Shown: positions 12,987 to 13,231 of the stretch, piece after piece
Layout of the letters: each line of letters begins with the position of its first letter
How positions within the stretch are numbered: the stretch's first letter is position 1
Assembly (NCBI GenBank): GCA_035506295.1
Contig: DATJPR010000119.1
Coordinates: 1-13,231 of the forward strand
DNA: 13,231 bases
DNA from: DATJPR01 sp035506295
GTDB taxonomy: Bacteria; Bacteroidota; Ignavibacteria; UBA10030; UBA6906
Direction: 5' to 3'
Notes under the pieces: generated by a model
What the model saw: the letters and a program-made list of their open reading frames with translations, nothing else
Database searches by the model: none
Told to the model about the DNA's origin: nothing
Translations under genes and position numbers: made by a program

Positions 12987-13231
12987 TCAGAATGCGGCAA
13001 GGATTGCCGACGTCGATCGTACCCGGCCGATCCGGGGGAAGATCTCTTGTATGGCATGCTTGTGCCCGTCCAGGGAACGGGAAGCCATCGCGTCTTCGGC
13101 GAACACCAGCTGGTAGCCGCGCTCAAAAGCGTCACGGGCGGTGCTTTCCACACCGATATCGGTGGAGATGCCGCAGAGAACGATCGTCGATATGTGGCGT
13201 CGCCGCAATTGCAGATCGAGCTCGGTGCCAT
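12987..13231 (-). CDS. Isochorismatase-family hydrolase, C-terminal part; 5' end outside window
   Basis: The frame stays open to the window edge, giving 80 residues before the TGA stop (GTELDLQLRRRHISTIVLCG at the edge); the internal TTG at 13208 is not the start. LCGISTDIGVESTARDAFERGYQ followed by FAEDAMAS matches the last third of cysteine-hydrolase/isochorismatase proteins. The position of the usual catalytic Cys (as in TNxCVE) is Gly here (TDIGVE), as in a known branch of the family with uncertain chemistry. The N-terminal Asp and Lys of the catalytic triad would lie outside the window. It is separated by 147 nt from the bacteriocin block and shows no clear link to it. Confidence 0.85.
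   Translation of the reverse strand, partial: GTELDLQLRRRHISTIVLCGISTDIGVESTARDAFERGYQLVFAEDAMASRSLDGHKHAIQEIFPRIGRVRSTSAILAAF

Noticed and set aside
12938..13231. 97-codon minus-strand frame at the right edge starting with ATG at 13231
   Set aside because: It is a shadow of the isochorismatase-family frame, which gives the recognisable GISTDIGVESTARDAF sequence.

Overview
The window comes from a fairly GC-rich member of the Bacteroidota/Chlorobiota assemblage, most likely an Ignavibacteria-like lineage. The main reason is that two plus-strand proteins end in a type IX secretion (Por) C-terminal sorting domain with the NYPNPFNP motif typical of that group. No rRNA or tRNA, IS element, CRISPR array or origin was seen. 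Taxonomy is an inference from protein style only.

Left half, plus strand (2-6086): a tight run of four genes. They are the C-terminal part of a glycoside hydrolase family 9 enzyme with a sorting domain (cut by the window edge), an exported protein of unknown function with a carboxypeptidase-regulatory-like N-terminus, a membrane-anchored SGNH/GDSL-type hydrolase with TPR repeats, and a secreted beta-helix-like protein with a second sorting domain. Gaps are 14, -4 and 45 nt, so one transcript is likely. The theme is export to the cell surface and polysaccharide work. Both sorting domains carry short 7-bp tandem repeats at the same loop.

Right half, minus strand (12839 down to 6219): a nine-gene block that I read as a bacteriocin-type locus. 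In transcription order it holds a MauE/DoxX-like redox membrane protein, a peptidase-containing (C39) ABC exporter, a multi-pass membrane protein of unknown function, a membrane-anchored thioredoxin-fold protein with a CPHC active site, two small precursor peptides (59 and 55 aa), two ABC permease-like proteins and an ABC ATPase. Both peptides have 15-residue leaders ending in Gly-Gly, with hydrophobic residues at -4, -7 and -12, which suits cleavage by the C39 domain. Their 44- and 40-residue cores are glycine/alanine-rich, nearly uncharged or acidic, and carry three cysteines each with a shared P[LI]GW and terminal GCF pattern. The CPHC and MauE-like proteins would supply disulfide chemistry, the C39 exporter would mature and export the peptides, and the ABC ATPase with two permeases would give self-protection. 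The two permeases look like the two halves of one Bacteroidota permease family (DUF5687-like), split and in swapped order. A perfect 15-bp stem between the second peptide gene and the first permease gene buries the permease ribosome binding site, which would keep permease output below peptide output.

Right edge (12987-13231, minus strand): the C-terminal part of an isochorismatase-family hydrolase, separated from the bacteriocin block by 147 bp and probably unrelated. The 132-bp gap between the two converging halves (6087-6218) holds only weak inverted repeats.
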